Positions 21,731-31,284 of a stretch of DNA of 64,000 nucleotides are shown one piece after another. Every line of letters begins with the position of its first letter. Within the stretch, counting starts at the first letter, position 1. A program made the position numbers and the translations under genes. This stretch comes from Pseudomonas sp. v388 (GTDB lineage: Bacteria; Pseudomonadota; Gammaproteobacteria; Pseudomonadales; Pseudomonadaceae), in NCBI RefSeq assembly GCF_003935425.1, contig NZ_RHQN01000002.1, forward strand, positions 496,001 to 560,000. Direction: 5' to 3'. Under the pieces are notes generated by a model that worked only from the letters and a program-made list of their open reading frames with translations, searched no databases and had not been told where the DNA came from.

Positions 21731-23909
21731 CGGGTTCCGGCGCCTTGATCAGGTGCGCGGCAAGCGTGCGCAGTGGCGCCAGCTGGCGGCAGATCAACGC
21801 CAGTTGGGTCTGTACCAGACGCTGGCTTTCATCCAGCTCATCCGGCATCTGTTCCAGTTGGGTGGCCAGCGCGTCTTCCTCGTCGCTCTGTACCGCTACG
21901 GGCTGTTTCTCCGCAAGGCTGCGGGCGATTTCGTCGATGCGGGCGGCCAGGGTCGCACCGGCGCCGTCGATCAACTGTTCATGCACGTCGGCCGGTAATT
22001 GAGTGTCGCGGTGCGCGCCCAGGCCCGACAGGTAACTGAGCAGCGTGTGGGACAGCACCAGGAAGCGGAAGCCGACGTCCGCTTCCTTACGAAAGTGCCC
22101 AGGCTCCATCAACATGTTTGCCAGAGTCGTGGACAGCGCCGCGTCAGCGTTGTGCGCGTCGCGTCGGGCCAGACGATAAGCCAGGTCGTCACTCTTGCCT
22201 TTGGCGTATTGCTGCATGATCTGGCGCAGATAGATGCTGTTGCAGGTCAGGGTGTTGGCCAGCACCTTGTTCAGGCGTCGGCCTTGCCAGTCCGGCAGGA
22301 ACAGGAACACCGCCAGGCCCGCGATCAGGCTGCCCAGCAGCGTGTCGAACAGGCGCGGCAGGAACAGTCCGTAGCCGTCGCCCACCTGGTTGAAGCAGAA
22401 CAGCACCATGATCGTGATGGCCGCCGTCGACAGCGTGTAGCGATGGGTGCGGTTGACGAAGAACACCACGCCGGCGATCACCGCACACATCGATTGCAGA
22501 ATCGGGCTGGTCACCAGGGCGAACAGTGCCCAGCCGATGGTCAGGCCAATCGCCGTGCCGATGATCCGCTGCCCCAGTTTGAGGCGGGTCGCGCCGTAGC
22601 TCGGCTGGCAGACGAACACCGTGGTCAGCAGAATCCAGTAGCCTTGCGACGGATGGATCAAATGCACCATGGCGTAGCCGACGGTCAACGCCAGCGGCAG
22701 GCGCAGCGCGTGACGAAACAGCAGCGAGGTCGGCGTCATCTGCAGGCGCAGGCGCATCCACACGTCTTTCAACGTGCGTGGCGAACGATCCAGCAACGAG
22801 CTGTCGCTGGCCTCGGCAAGCGCGTCAGGGTTGCTGGCATCACTGATCAGCCGGTCGAGGGTGGTCAGGTTGGCCGCCAGCGCGCGCAACGAGCGCAACA
22901 GCCCGCGCCAGGCCGGGTTGCTCTGGATGCGCAGGTGTTCCAGCGAAGCGTGCAGGTCTTCCATGGCCTCGGCGAAATGCGGGTCGTACACGAACGGCTG
23001 GCGCAGCTGGATGGATTCGGACAGCACCTGGCACGCCACGCCCTGCTGGCGCAGCAGGCGCTGGCAGCGAAACAGCACGTCACTGTGGAAGAAGGCTTCG
23101 GCCAACGAGTTGTAGGGGTAGTGCGAGGAGCTGGCGCGCTCGTGGATGTCCTGGGCAATGAAATACAGCTTCAGGTAACGACTGACCTTGGAGCCCGGCC
23201 TGCCGCTGCCGACCCGGTGCAGAATGATCTCCTTGGTGGAGTTCAGCGCGGCGACCACCCGGCCGTTCTGCCGCGCCAGCTCCAGACGGCGTGCCTCGAC
23301 GTCAAGGGTGCGCAGCGGCTCGAACAGGGTCGATTTGAGCTTGAGGTATTGCCCCAGTTCACGAAACAACCGCGCCAGCGCCTGTTGCACGGGCTGGTTG
23401 GAAAACAGCATCTGCCACAGTACCGACAGCAGTCCGTACCACGCCGCGCCTGCCACCAGCAGCATTGGCTCATGCCAGAAATCCACCACCACGCCGCCGC
23501 GCTGATCGACACCGATCATGGTGTACACCGACAGAATCAGGGTTCCGTAGGCAATCGCGCCATAGCGTTCGCCCAGCGCACCGAGCATGGTCAGGCTGAA
23601 ACTGGCCAGCGCCATCGCGCACACGAACAGCCACGGGTAGGGAAACAGCAATTCGACCGCCAGCGCCGCGATGCTGAAACACACCAGCGTCACGGCCAGC
23701 GCGTTGAGGCGACCCTGCCAGCTGTCATCGGTCTCGGCCAGGGCGCAGGCGATGATCCCCAAGAACAGCGGGATCAACAGGTTCATCTCATTCTGGTACC
23801 AGCACAGCGCCATGCTGCCGGTCAGCGCGATGAAAACCCGCACGCTGTAACTGAATTTATCCAGCGCCCACAACCGGCGGAACGAATGACGGAGAGATGT
23901 CGATGCCAT
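21711..23909 (-). CDS. yccS: YccS/FUSC-type inner-membrane protein
   Basis: 732 residues. Two blocks of hydrophobic helices (about 25-150 and 400-530) flank a large cytoplasmic domain, the FUSC architecture of YccS/YhfK and aromatic-acid efflux pumps such as AaeB. The second block holds GYWILLTTVFVCQPSYGATR with RIIGTAIG, typical of the family. Start at 23909 (MASTSLRHSFRRLWALDKFSYSVRVFIALTGS) gives the canonical N-terminus; the longer frame to 24020 is unlikely. No membrane-fusion partner is adjacent, so a full efflux pump is not assured. Convergent with the solute-binding protein gene, sharing 20 bp. Confidence 0.88.
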   Translation of the reverse strand: MASTSLRHSFRRLWALDKFSYSVRVFIALTGSMALCWYQNEMNLLIPLFLGIIACALAETDDSWQGRLNALAVTLVCFSIAALAVELLFPYPWLFVCAMALASFSLTMLGALGERYGAIAYGTLILSVYTMIGVDQRGGVVVDFWHEPMLLVAGAAWYGLLSVLWQMLFSNQPVQQALARLFRELGQYLKLKSTLFEPLRTLDVEARRLELARQNGRVVAALNSTKEIILHRVGSGRPGSKVSRYLKLYFIAQDIHERASSSHYPYNSLAEAFFHSDVLFRCQRLLRQQGVACQVLSESIQLRQPFVYDPHFAEAMEDLHASLEHLRIQSNPAWRGLLRSLRALAANLTTLDRLISDASNPDALAEASDSSLLDRSPRTLKDVWMRLRLQMTPTSLLFRHALRLPLALTVGYAMVHLIHPSQGYWILLTTVFVCQPSYGATRLKLGQRIIGTAIGLTIGWALFALVTSPILQSMCAVIAGVVFFVNRTHRYTLSTAAITIMVLFCFNQVGDGYGLFLPRLFDTLLGSLIAGLAVFLFLPDWQGRRLNKVLANTLTCNSIYLRQIMQQYAKGKSDDLAYRLARRDAHNADAALSTTLANMLMEPGHFRKEADVGFRFLVLSHTLLSYLSGLGAHRDTQLPADVHEQLIDGAGATLAARIDEIARSLAEKQPVAVQSDEEDALATQLEQMPDELDESQRLVQTQLALICRQLAPLRTLAAHLIKAPEPVTGHAA

Positions 23910-24055
23910 GAATGAAATGACGGCCTTTTCGCAATTGATCGATTCTGCAGCAGAATATGTACAGACCTGACGTCGGGCTGTACATCGGTCACGCAAAATT
24001 TGTTCCGGAATGCGCGACAATTACCGGGCTGCGTCGCTATGCCGCGCGCTCGGGA

Positions 24056-25234
24056 TCAGACGTATTGCGCCGCGGCGTAGGCCGACGCCCAGGCCCACTG
24101 GAAGTTAAAGCCGCCTAGATGGCCGCTGACATCCAGTACCTCACCGACGAAATACAGCCCCGGTGACTTTAGCGATTCCATGGTCTTGGAAGACACTTCC
24201 CGCGTATCGATGCCACCCAGCGTCACTTCCGCCGTTCGATAACCTTCGGTTCCGGCGGGCACCACCTCCCAGTTCGCCAGTTTCCCGGCGATATCCGCCA
24301 GTTCGGCATGGGTGTACTGCTTCATCGGCTTGGAAACGAACCAGTGTTCGGCGATCAGGTTGGCCATCTTCTTGGTGAAGATTTCCCCCAGCAACGTCTT
24401 GAGTTCGCTGTTCGGGCGCTCGGCCTGTTGCTGCGCCAGCCAGTGCGGCACGTCATGGTCCGGCAGCAGGTTGATCTGCACCGTGTCGCCCGGTTGCCAG
24501 AACGAGGAAATCTGCAGGATCGCCGGACCGCTGAGGCCGCGGTGGGTGAACAGGATGTTTTCCCGGAAACTGGTGTCGTTGCAGCTGACCAGGCAATCCA
24601 CCGACGTGCCGGACAGCTCGACGCACAAATCCTTGAGCTGATCGGTAATGGTGAACGGCACCAGCCCGGCGCGGGTCGGCAGCAGGCTATGGCCGAACTG
24701 TTTGCCGACCTGATAGCCGAAGCCGGTGGCGCCCAGCGTCGGAATCGACAGACCGCCGGTGGCGATCACCAGCGACTGGCAATGCAACGTGCCCAGCGTG
24801 GTTTCCAGGCTGTAGCCGGTTTCGGTCTTTTCGATCTGCTGAACGGAGGTGTCCATGTGCAGGCTGGCACCTGCCTGACGGCATTCTTCCAGGAGCATGT
24901 CGAGGATGTCGCTGGACTTGTTGTCGCAGAACAACTGGCCCAGCTTCTTCTCGTGATATGGCACGCCATGTTTGGCAACCATCGCGATGAAATCCCACTG
25001 GGTGTAGCGGGCCAGCGCCGATTTGCAGAAATGCGTGTTCTGCGACAGGAAGTTGGCCGGCTCGGTGTACATGTTGGTGAAGTTGCAGCGCCCGCCGCCG
25101 GACATCAGGATTTTCTTGCCCGGCTTGTTGGCGTGATCGATCAACATCACTTTGCGCCCGCGAGCGGCGGCAGTGAATGCGCACATCAAACCTGCGGCGC
25201 CAGCGCCAATGATAACTACGTCGGTAACGGGCAC
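24056..25234 (-). CDS. YhiN/HI0933-family FAD-dependent oxidoreductase
   Basis: 392 residues. N-terminal Rossmann dinucleotide motif VVIIGAGAAGLMCAFTAA, then MSGGGRCNFTNM near residue 50, which is diagnostic of the HI0933/YhiN flavoproteins. The C-terminal FAD contact GLYFVGEVLDVSGHLGGFNFQ follows. The start is GTG at 25234 with GAGGA upstream; the open frame extends further to 25312 through REP sequence, which is not coding. The reaction is not established for this family. Cytoplasmic, single gene. Confidence 0.87.
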   Translation of the reverse strand: MPVTDVVIIGAGAAGLMCAFTAAARGRKVMLIDHANKPGKKILMSGGGRCNFTNMYTEPANFLSQNTHFCKSALARYTQWDFIAMVAKHGVPYHEKKLGQLFCDNKSSDILDMLLEECRQAGASLHMDTSVQQIEKTETGYSLETTLGTLHCQSLVIATGGLSIPTLGATGFGYQVGKQFGHSLLPTRAGLVPFTITDQLKDLCVELSGTSVDCLVSCNDTSFRENILFTHRGLSGPAILQISSFWQPGDTVQINLLPDHDVPHWLAQQQAERPNSELKTLLGEIFTKKMANLIAEHWFVSKPMKQYTHAELADIAGKLANWEVVPAGTEGYRTAEVTLGGIDTREVSSKTMESLKSPGLYFVGEVLDVSGHLGGFNFQWAWASAYAAAQYV

Positions 25235-25270
25235 AGCTTGGTTCCTCGGGGAAAGCAGATTTCCGGGCTG

Positions 25271-25359
25271 GGTGGGAGCTTGCTCGCGACGAGGCCGGTG
25301 CCACCGCAGCAATGGTGGCGCCTGAAAACCACTGTCGCGAGCAAACTCCCTCCCACAGG
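25271..25359. repeat. Paired REP element
   Basis: GGTGGGAGCTTGCTCGCGAC at the left and GTCGCGAGCAAACTCCCTCC plus CAC at the right, inverted, between the flavoprotein start and the dbpA stop. Confidence 0.7.
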
Positions 25360-25383
25360 TTTCATGGGATTTTCAAGAGCGCT

Positions 25384-26763
25384 TCAGAGAATCCGCACGC
25401 GCAGGGATTTGCCCTTGATCTTGCCGTTGTTCAGGCGCTCCAGCGCTTGCTTGGCCATGCTGCGCTCGACGGCGACATAGGCCTGGAAGTCGAAGATCGC
25501 GATTTTGCCCACCTGAGCGCCCGGAATCCCGGCTTCGCCGGTCAGCGCGCCCAGAATGTCGCCGGGGCGCAGCTTGTCCTTGCGGCCGGAACCGATGCAC
25601 AGGGTGGTCATGACCGGCAGCAGCTTGCCGCCTTCCTTGATGCTCAACTGATCGTACTGCTGCCAGTTCAGCGGCGCCTTCTGCAACTCTTCAATAGCGC
25701 GGGCACGCTGGCTTTCCGACGGCGCGACCAGACTGACCGCAATACCGGTTTCCCCGGCGCGGCCAGTACGGCCAACCCGGTGAATGTGGATTTCCGAATC
25801 CCGGGCCAGCTCGACGTTGATCACCATGTCCAGCGCGTCGATGTCCAGACCGCGTGCGGCAACGTCAGTGGCCACCAGCACCGAAGTGCTGCGGTTGGCG
25901 AACATCGCCAGCACCTGGTCACGGTCGCGCTGCTCCAGATCGCCATGCAGGCCGACGGCCGACATGCCTTTGGCGGTCAGGTGATCGACCACTTCCTGAA
26001 CCTGCTGCTTGGTAAAGCAGAACGCCACGCAGGATACCGGGCGGAAATGGCCGAGCACTTTCACCACCGCTTCCAGGCGCTGTTCCGGGGAAATTTCGTA
26101 GAAAATCTGCTCGATCTGGCTGTCGGCATGCAGCGCTTCGACCTTTACGGTCTGCGGGTCGCGCATGAACCTGGAGGCCAGTTGCTTGATGCCGACCGGG
26201 TAGGTGGCCGAGAACAGCAGGGTCTGACGGCGTTGCGGGGTCTGCTCGATGATATCGGCGATGGCGTCATAGAAACCCATGTCGAGCATACGGTCGGCTT
26301 CGTCGAGGATCAGCGTGTTCAAGCCGTCCAGCACCAGTGAGCCCTTGCGCAGGTGCTGCTGGATGCGGCCGGGCGTGCCGACGATGATATGCGCGCCGTG
26401 TTCCAGCGAGCCGATTTGCGGGCCGAAAGACACGCCGCCGCACAGGGTCAGCACCTTGATGTTGTCTTCGGAGCGCGCCAGACGACGGATTTCCTTGGCA
26501 ACCTGGTCGGCCAGCTCGCGGGTCGGGCACAGCACCAGTGCCTGGCAGCCGAAGAAGCGCGGGTTGATCGGGTTCAGCAGCCCGATGCCGAAGGCTGCGG
26601 TCTTGCCGCTACCGGTCTTGGCCTGCGCGATCAGGTCCATGCCCTTGAGAATCACCGGCAGGCTCTGCGCCTGGATCGGCGTCATCTCGGCATAACCAAG
26701 CGACTCAAGGTTAGCCAGCATGGCGGCGGACAGGGGCAGAGTATTGAAAGCGGTGTTAGTCAC
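25384..26763 (-). CDS. dbpA: ATP-dependent RNA helicase DbpA
   Basis: DEAD-box helicase that acts in 50S ribosomal subunit assembly through hairpin 92 of 23S rRNA. 459 residues. Motifs in order: Q-motif region (NTLPLSAAMLANLESLGYAEMTPIQ), Walker A AQAKTGSGKT, DEAD in LILDEADRMLD, SAT in FSATYP, and VATDVAARGLDI with HRVGRTGRAG in the second RecA domain. The C-terminal RNA-recognition domain (about 385-459) typical of DbpA is present. The start is taken as GTG at 26763 (VTNTAFNTLPLS); an in-frame ATG at 26784 is also possible. Single gene between a REP pair and the exporter operon. Confidence 0.94.
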   Translation of the reverse strand: MTNTAFNTLPLSAAMLANLESLGYAEMTPIQAQSLPVILKGMDLIAQAKTGSGKTAAFGIGLLNPINPRFFGCQALVLCPTRELADQVAKEIRRLARSEDNIKVLTLCGGVSFGPQIGSLEHGAHIIVGTPGRIQQHLRKGSLVLDGLNTLILDEADRMLDMGFYDAIADIIEQTPQRRQTLLFSATYPVGIKQLASRFMRDPQTVKVEALHADSQIEQIFYEISPEQRLEAVVKVLGHFRPVSCVAFCFTKQQVQEVVDHLTAKGMSAVGLHGDLEQRDRDQVLAMFANRSTSVLVATDVAARGLDIDALDMVINVELARDSEIHIHRVGRTGRAGETGIAVSLVAPSESQRARAIEELQKAPLNWQQYDQLSIKEGGKLLPVMTTLCIGSGRKDKLRPGDILGALTGEAGIPGAQVGKIAIFDFQAYVAVERSMAKQALERLNNGKIKGKSLRVRIL

Positions 26764-26801
26764 GACGATGGACCTGCAAAACAAAAATGTCGCGCAGTGT
26801 A

Positions 26802-26894
26802 TCAGGTCATGAACACCGCCCAGATGCCATTGGCGATAAAAGGCAGCACCACCTGCTTCATGTCGCCTTCGCCAGCAAGACGGATGAGGCTCAC
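26802..26894 (-). CDS. Candidate 30-codon ORF overlapping the exporter stop
   Basis: Reads VSLIRLAGEGDMKQVVLPFI followed by ANGIWAVFMT and a TGA. Its GTG start overlaps the TGA of the MFS gene as GTGA, the arrangement of translationally coupled genes. The product would be short, with a hydrophobic second half. No family was recognised. It could be a coupled micropeptide, the decayed 3' end of a lost gene, or chance. Codon composition cannot decide at this length. Confidence 0.25.
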   Translation of the reverse strand: MSLIRLAGEGDMKQVVLPFIANGIWAVFMT

Positions 26895-28291
26895 GGCGCT
26901 GTTGCAGCCTTGGCCTCGCGCCCCGGCAATTGCAGGAAGATCCCTGCCGCGAAGACCGCCAGCACGCCGACGCTCAGGAAGGTCAGCTGGAACGCTTCGA
27001 GCACGTTGTCGCCCAGGTCCTCGGTGAAACCGCCCAGCAATGCCGCCGCACTGGCCACGCCCAGGCTCAGGGCCAGTTGCGCGACGACCGACAGCAAACT
27101 GTTGCCGCTGGCGGCACTGGCGTCGTCCAGGTCGATCAGCGTCACGGTGTTCATGGCGGTGAATTGCAGTGAGTTCACCGCACCCAGCAGGCCCAGATGT
27201 ACGAGCAATACCCAGTACGGCGTTTGCTGGTCGACCAGTGCCAGGCTCGCCAGCAGCACGCCGAGCAGCAATGTATTGCCGGTCAGGATCACGCGATAGC
27301 CCAAGTGCTCGATCAGCCAGCGCGCCACGGTCTTGGCGAACATCCCGGCAGCCGCCAGCGGCAGCATGCTCATCCCGGCTTGGGACGGCGAATAGCCCAG
27401 CGCGACTTGCAGCAGCAACGGCACCAGAAACGGCAACGAGCCGCTGCCCAGGCGCGCAAACAGATTGCCCAGAATGCCCACCGCAAAAGTGCGGGTGCGA
27501 AACAGCGAGGGCGCGAACAGCGGGAATTCGATATGCCCGGCCCGCAGCCAGTACGCTGCCAGACAACCCAGCCCGGCGAACAGCAGCAAAACCACGCGCA
27601 TGTGCGGCAAGTGCAGTTCGCCCAGACCTTCCAGCGCGATGGTGATCAGCACCATCGCCGCTCCGAACAGAATGAAGCCTACCCCGTCGAAACGCGTGCG
27701 CGCGCCGCCGGCGATGTCGGGAATGAAGTGCTGGACCGCGTAGCAGCCCAGAATGCCCACCGGGATATTGATCAGGAAGATCCAGTGCCAGCTCAGGTAC
27801 TCGACCATCCAGCCGCCCAGTGTCGGGCCAAGCAATGGGCCGAGCAGGCCGGGCACGGTGATGAAGCCCATGATCCGCACCAGCTCCGAGCGCGGATAGA
27901 CGCGCAGCACGATCAGGCGCCCGATGGGCAGCATCAGCGCCCCGCCGAAACCCTGAATGATCCGCGCGCCGACCAGCATGTCCAGCGTGTTGGACAGCGC
28001 GCACAGCAGCGAGCCGAAGCTGAACAGCAGAATCGCACTGAAGAAGATCCGTTTGATCCCGAACCGGTCGGCAATCCAGCCCGACGCAGGAATCAGCAAG
28101 GCGATGGTCAGCATGTAGGCGATGACCACCGACTGCATGCGCAGTGGATCTTCGGCCAGCGAGGCGGCCATGGACGGTAGAGCCGTATTGAGGATCGTGC
28201 CGTCCAGGCTTTGCATGAAGAACGCGATAGCGATGACCCAGGGCATCCATCGCAGGGTCTTCTCGTCCAGATGAGGCGTCGATATGGGCAT
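26891..28291 (-). CDS. MFS exporter, DHA2 (EmrB/QacA) type, MdtD-like
   Basis: 466 residues, inner-membrane drug:H+ antiporter family with about 14 hydrophobic helices. It opens with RWMPWVIAIAFFMQSLDGTI LNTALPSMA, where the Asp in SLDGTILNTALP is the conserved helix-1 residue of DHA2 proteins. GWIADRFGIKR is the loop 2-3 motif A, and later VPGLLGPLLGPTLGGW is motif C, a mark of exporters. Substrate unknown. It starts only 9 bp after the pmbA-like stop without a strong Shine-Dalgarno, so it is very likely translated from the tldD-pmbA transcript. MdtD is the closest named relative known to me. Confidence 0.9.
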   Translation of the reverse strand: MPISTPHLDEKTLRWMPWVIAIAFFMQSLDGTILNTALPSMAASLAEDPLRMQSVVIAYMLTIALLIPASGWIADRFGIKRIFFSAILLFSFGSLLCALSNTLDMLVGARIIQGFGGALMLPIGRLIVLRVYPRSELVRIMGFITVPGLLGPLLGPTLGGWMVEYLSWHWIFLINIPVGILGCYAVQHFIPDIAGGARTRFDGVGFILFGAAMVLITIALEGLGELHLPHMRVVLLLFAGLGCLAAYWLRAGHIEFPLFAPSLFRTRTFAVGILGNLFARLGSGSLPFLVPLLLQVALGYSPSQAGMSMLPLAAAGMFAKTVARWLIEHLGYRVILTGNTLLLGVLLASLALVDQQTPYWVLLVHLGLLGAVNSLQFTAMNTVTLIDLDDASAASGNSLLSVVAQLALSLGVASAAALLGGFTEDLGDNVLEAFQLTFLSVGVLAVFAAGIFLQLPGREAKAATAP

Positions 28292-28300
28292 TCAGGCCTA

Positions 28301-29626
28301 CTACAGAGTCAGGGTCAGTTGGCTGATCAGCGCTCCGGGAAGGTGATTGGAAGCTGTCTGGCGTTGACTATAGGTACTTGCCGACAGGATGAGTTCCCGC
28401 TCTGTGGTGAGATTCTCCAGGGCGGTGCCCAACAAGCTGAAGGCGCTGTCGTCGAAACGCATGGTGCTGACCGGCGCAACGATCCGGCCATCCTCCACCC
28501 AGAACGTCGCGAAACGGGTCATGCCGGTCAGGCGCGCAGCGGCGCGGTCCGAGAAGTTCAGGTACCAGAGATTGCTGATATACAGCCCGGTGCCGAGCTG
28601 TTGCAGCACGTCGTCCAGTCCCAGCGTGCCACCCGCCATGCTCAAGGCACTGGGCGTCTCGCCATAGTCCGCACCGTTGGCCTGCAAGCCGTATTCGGCA
28701 GCGCTGGTGGAGTCCACCAGGCGTTCACCGGCCCGACCTTCGACAATCAATGGCAAGTCTTTGCGCGGGTAACCTTCATGGGAAAACGCCGGCGAGAGCG
28801 AGCCGCTGACCTGTTCATCCAGACTGACCAGCGGGCCGAACCGGGCTTCCTCGGCGTACAGCCGTTGCAACGGGCTGCGCTTGCTGGCGATGGACTGCGC
28901 GGAAAAGCCGCCCCAGCACAGCATGCCGATGATTTCCTCCAGCGCAGCCGGCGCCAGGTACGCACGGTACTGACCAGGCTCCAGGGTACGCAGCGGGCGG
29001 CCGAGAAACTCCAGCTGCTGGCGGGCCTGCTCGAAGCGGCGGTCGAACGCAGCGGCGTCCCAGTCATGGCCTGCATAGTTGGCTTTGACGGCCTGGCCGT
29101 TTTCGTGAAACAGGCTCCAGTCGAAATTGAAACTGTTGGCCTGATGCCAACCCAGCGCGCCCCAGGAGCTGGCAAACCCGCGATAGATCGGCCCGGCGGC
29201 GTAAATGCCCACCAGATCCAGGTCACCGGACAGTTCGTCGATGCGCGCTACCACGTCACCACTGTCGGGCAACGGAGCAGCCTGAAGGCTGTGCGTGTTC
29301 CAGGCGTCGGTGTTGGGCAGCAGGTACGGGTCCTGAGCCAGTGACGGCAAGGTTTCCCGCAGTTGCTGCAAGGCTTCGGTTAGGCGCCGGTTATCGGTAT
29401 CGGCATCGCCGGACAGCGTCAGGTCAAGATTGGCATGGCGGCCGTCGTTGATCAGCTTGAGCGTCACACCGGCCTGTTGCACATGCCCGGCTTGTCGAAC
29501 CTGGCCGTGATTGAAGCGGATAAAGTCCGACGCTTCGGCGTTGTAGGCCAGTGTGAACTGTTCATCCGGACGGCGCGCTGAGTTGAGCGCCGCCACCAGC
29601 GACTCGAATTGCTGTTGATGCGACAT
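28301..29626 (-). CDS. PmbA/TldE-like subunit of a TldD/TldE-type protease
   Basis: 441 residues. PmbA/TldD superfamily protein without the HEXXXH metal motif, so it corresponds to the non-catalytic TldE partner. Visible family parts are DSTSAAEYGLQANG, LYISNLWYLNFSDRAAARLTGMTRFATF and the strand-rich C-terminus. Its ATG overlaps the TldD-like stop by one base (TGATG), a sign of stoichiometric heterodimer production. In E. coli, TldD/TldE digests unfolded peptides and removes the microcin B17 leader. This is a diverged pair, shorter in sequence similarity to the housekeeping one, and it lies in front of an exporter. Confidence 0.88.
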   Translation of the reverse strand: MSHQQQFESLVAALNSARRPDEQFTLAYNAEASDFIRFNHGQVRQAGHVQQAGVTLKLINDGRHANLDLTLSGDADTDNRRLTEALQQLRETLPSLAQDPYLLPNTDAWNTHSLQAAPLPDSGDVVARIDELSGDLDLVGIYAAGPIYRGFASSWGALGWHQANSFNFDWSLFHENGQAVKANYAGHDWDAAAFDRRFEQARQQLEFLGRPLRTLEPGQYRAYLAPAALEEIIGMLCWGGFSAQSIASKRSPLQRLYAEEARFGPLVSLDEQVSGSLSPAFSHEGYPRKDLPLIVEGRAGERLVDSTSAAEYGLQANGADYGETPSALSMAGGTLGLDDVLQQLGTGLYISNLWYLNFSDRAAARLTGMTRFATFWVEDGRIVAPVSTMRFDDSAFSLLGTALENLTTERELILSASTYSQRQTASNHLPGALISQLTLTL

Positions 29627-31068
29627 CAGGCATCCCCTCCGAATACGTCCACGTTGGCGAACACGCAGGCCGGCGAAGCATGGCCGACGCGGATCACCTG
29701 ATTGGGTTCGCCCTTGCCGCAGTTCGGCGTACCGAGGACCTTGAAGGTGCTGGCATCGCCCACGGCGCTGAGGCTTTTCCAGAAATGCGCGGAAATCGCC
29801 CGGTAGTTGGGGTTCTTGACCACGCCCTTGAGTTCGCCGTTTTCGATCAACTGGCCCCACTCGCAGCCGAACTGGAACTTGTTGCGCGCATCGTCGATGG
29901 ACCAGGAGCGGTTGGTCGACATCAGGATGCCGTGCTCGATATTGCCGATCAGGCTGTCCATCGACTGGTCGCCCGGCTCGATATTGAGGTTGGCCATGCG
30001 GTCAATCGGCGCCCTGTTCCAGCTGGAGGCGCGGCTGTTGGCGACTCCCGGCAAGCCGCTGCGGTATTGCGACAGCGCGCCGCCCAGTGGCCGTTGCAGC
30101 AGGCCGTCGCGGATCAGGAATTGTTTGCTGGCCGCGCTGCCGTCATCGTCATGGCTGTAGCTGGCAAGCTGTTCCGGGATATCGGGATCGAATGTCACGT
30201 TGAGCAGCTTCGAGCCGTATTGCAGGGTGCCGAAGTCGCTCGGCTTGACGAAGCTGGTGCCGGCATAGTTGCGCTCGTCGCCCAGGATGCGGTCCAGCTC
30301 CAGCGGATGGCCGATGGACTCGTGGATCTGCAACACCATCTGGTCAGGCATCAGCAGCAGGTCGCGAGGGCCGCTCGGCGTGTTGGGCGCCAGGATCAGT
30401 TGCAGCGCTTGGTCGGCCACTTTGACGGCGGCATCCAGCAGGCCGCAGGAAGTCATGACTTCTATGCCGCCCTGTTGACCGAAGTTGTCCCGGCCCAGGC
30501 TGCGGGTCTGGCTGTCGTGGCCGTCGTAGGCGGTGACGGTCATGCCCGGATAGACAAAGCGCTGGGCCTGACGAATCTCGGCGCCTGCGTTATTGAGGTA
30601 AATCTGTTCGACGTTCTCCAGTCCCAGGCTGGCTTGCCAGTCCACCAGTCGCTCATCGGCCGGTACGGCATGGGATTCAGCCATCAGCATGCCCAGACAG
30701 TCGGCCAGCGAAGGAAACGGCTCGTGCAGGTGCGGCGACAGGTAATCGCCCTTGGCGCTGGAGACGGTCTGCTCGCTCAGGTTCAGCAGGGCATGGGGAG
30801 CGATTCGCCGGGCCATGGCTTCGGCCTGCTGCAAAGCGGCCTGCAAACCGCGCAGGGACAGGTCGTTGGTGGCTGCATAGGCTTCGACGCCATTGAGGCG
30901 CACCGTCAGCATCGCGCCTTCATCGCTGCCCAGTGAAGGCGGTTCGGCAACGTTCTTGCGCACGCACAAATGCTGGCTGGTGCGGCGGACATAGCGCAGG
31001 GAAAAGAATTGCGCAGAACTCTGCAAGGCGGCGAACCGCTGCTTGAGCGGCGCGGAGAAATCGAACAT
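29626..31068 (-). CDS. TldD-like metalloprotease subunit
   Basis: 480 residues. Catalytic subunit of the TldD/TldE-type pair: HEXXXH at 249-254 (HESIGH, within VLQIHESIGHPLELDRILGDE), followed by the family region SFVKPSDFGTLQYGSKLLNV. The C-terminal Cys of other TldD zinc sites may be supplied by GEPNQVIRVGHASPACVFANV near the end. ATG at 31068 with GGAG upstream; the longer open frame to 31185 lacks a ribosome-binding site. First gene of the operon with the pmbA-like and MFS genes; a REP pair lies just upstream. Confidence 0.9.
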   Translation of the reverse strand: MFDFSAPLKQRFAALQSSAQFFSLRYVRRTSQHLCVRKNVAEPPSLGSDEGAMLTVRLNGVEAYAATNDLSLRGLQAALQQAEAMARRIAPHALLNLSEQTVSSAKGDYLSPHLHEPFPSLADCLGMLMAESHAVPADERLVDWQASLGLENVEQIYLNNAGAEIRQAQRFVYPGMTVTAYDGHDSQTRSLGRDNFGQQGGIEVMTSCGLLDAAVKVADQALQLILAPNTPSGPRDLLLMPDQMVLQIHESIGHPLELDRILGDERNYAGTSFVKPSDFGTLQYGSKLLNVTFDPDIPEQLASYSHDDDGSAASKQFLIRDGLLQRPLGGALSQYRSGLPGVANSRASSWNRAPIDRMANLNIEPGDQSMDSLIGNIEHGILMSTNRSWSIDDARNKFQFGCEWGQLIENGELKGVVKNPNYRAISAHFWKSLSAVGDASTFKVLGTPNCGKGEPNQVIRVGHASPACVFANVDVFGGDA

Positions 31069-31173
31069 GCGGACTGGCTCCTTCATGAGGGCGGTTCGGT
31101 AGCGGCCGGGCGACCTTGTGGGTTCCGGTATGGCGGTCGCATGCAAGACAAATGCCGCAGAGCTTCGCGAATT

Positions 31174-31276
31174 CCGCAGGAGCAAGCGGGCGGCGAGCCG
31201 GCTTGCTGGCGAAAAGGCCCGTTCAGGCGATGAAGCTGTAGCGCCAAGCCTTCGCGAGCAAGCTTGCTCCTACAGG
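31174..31276. repeat. Paired REP element
   Basis: Left CCGCAGGAGCAAGCGGGCGG and GCTTGCTGGCGAA, right CTTCGCGAGCAAGCTTGCTC and CTACAG, inverted, between msrA (stop) and the tldD-like gene (start). Confidence 0.72.
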
Positions 31277-31284
31277 GATTGCGG

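Noticed and set aside
26802-28250. Shifted minus-strand frame over the MFS gene
   Set aside because: Out-of-frame shadow with Arg/Ala/Pro-rich composition. Only its last 30 codons, beyond the MFS stop, were kept as a weak micro-ORF candidate.
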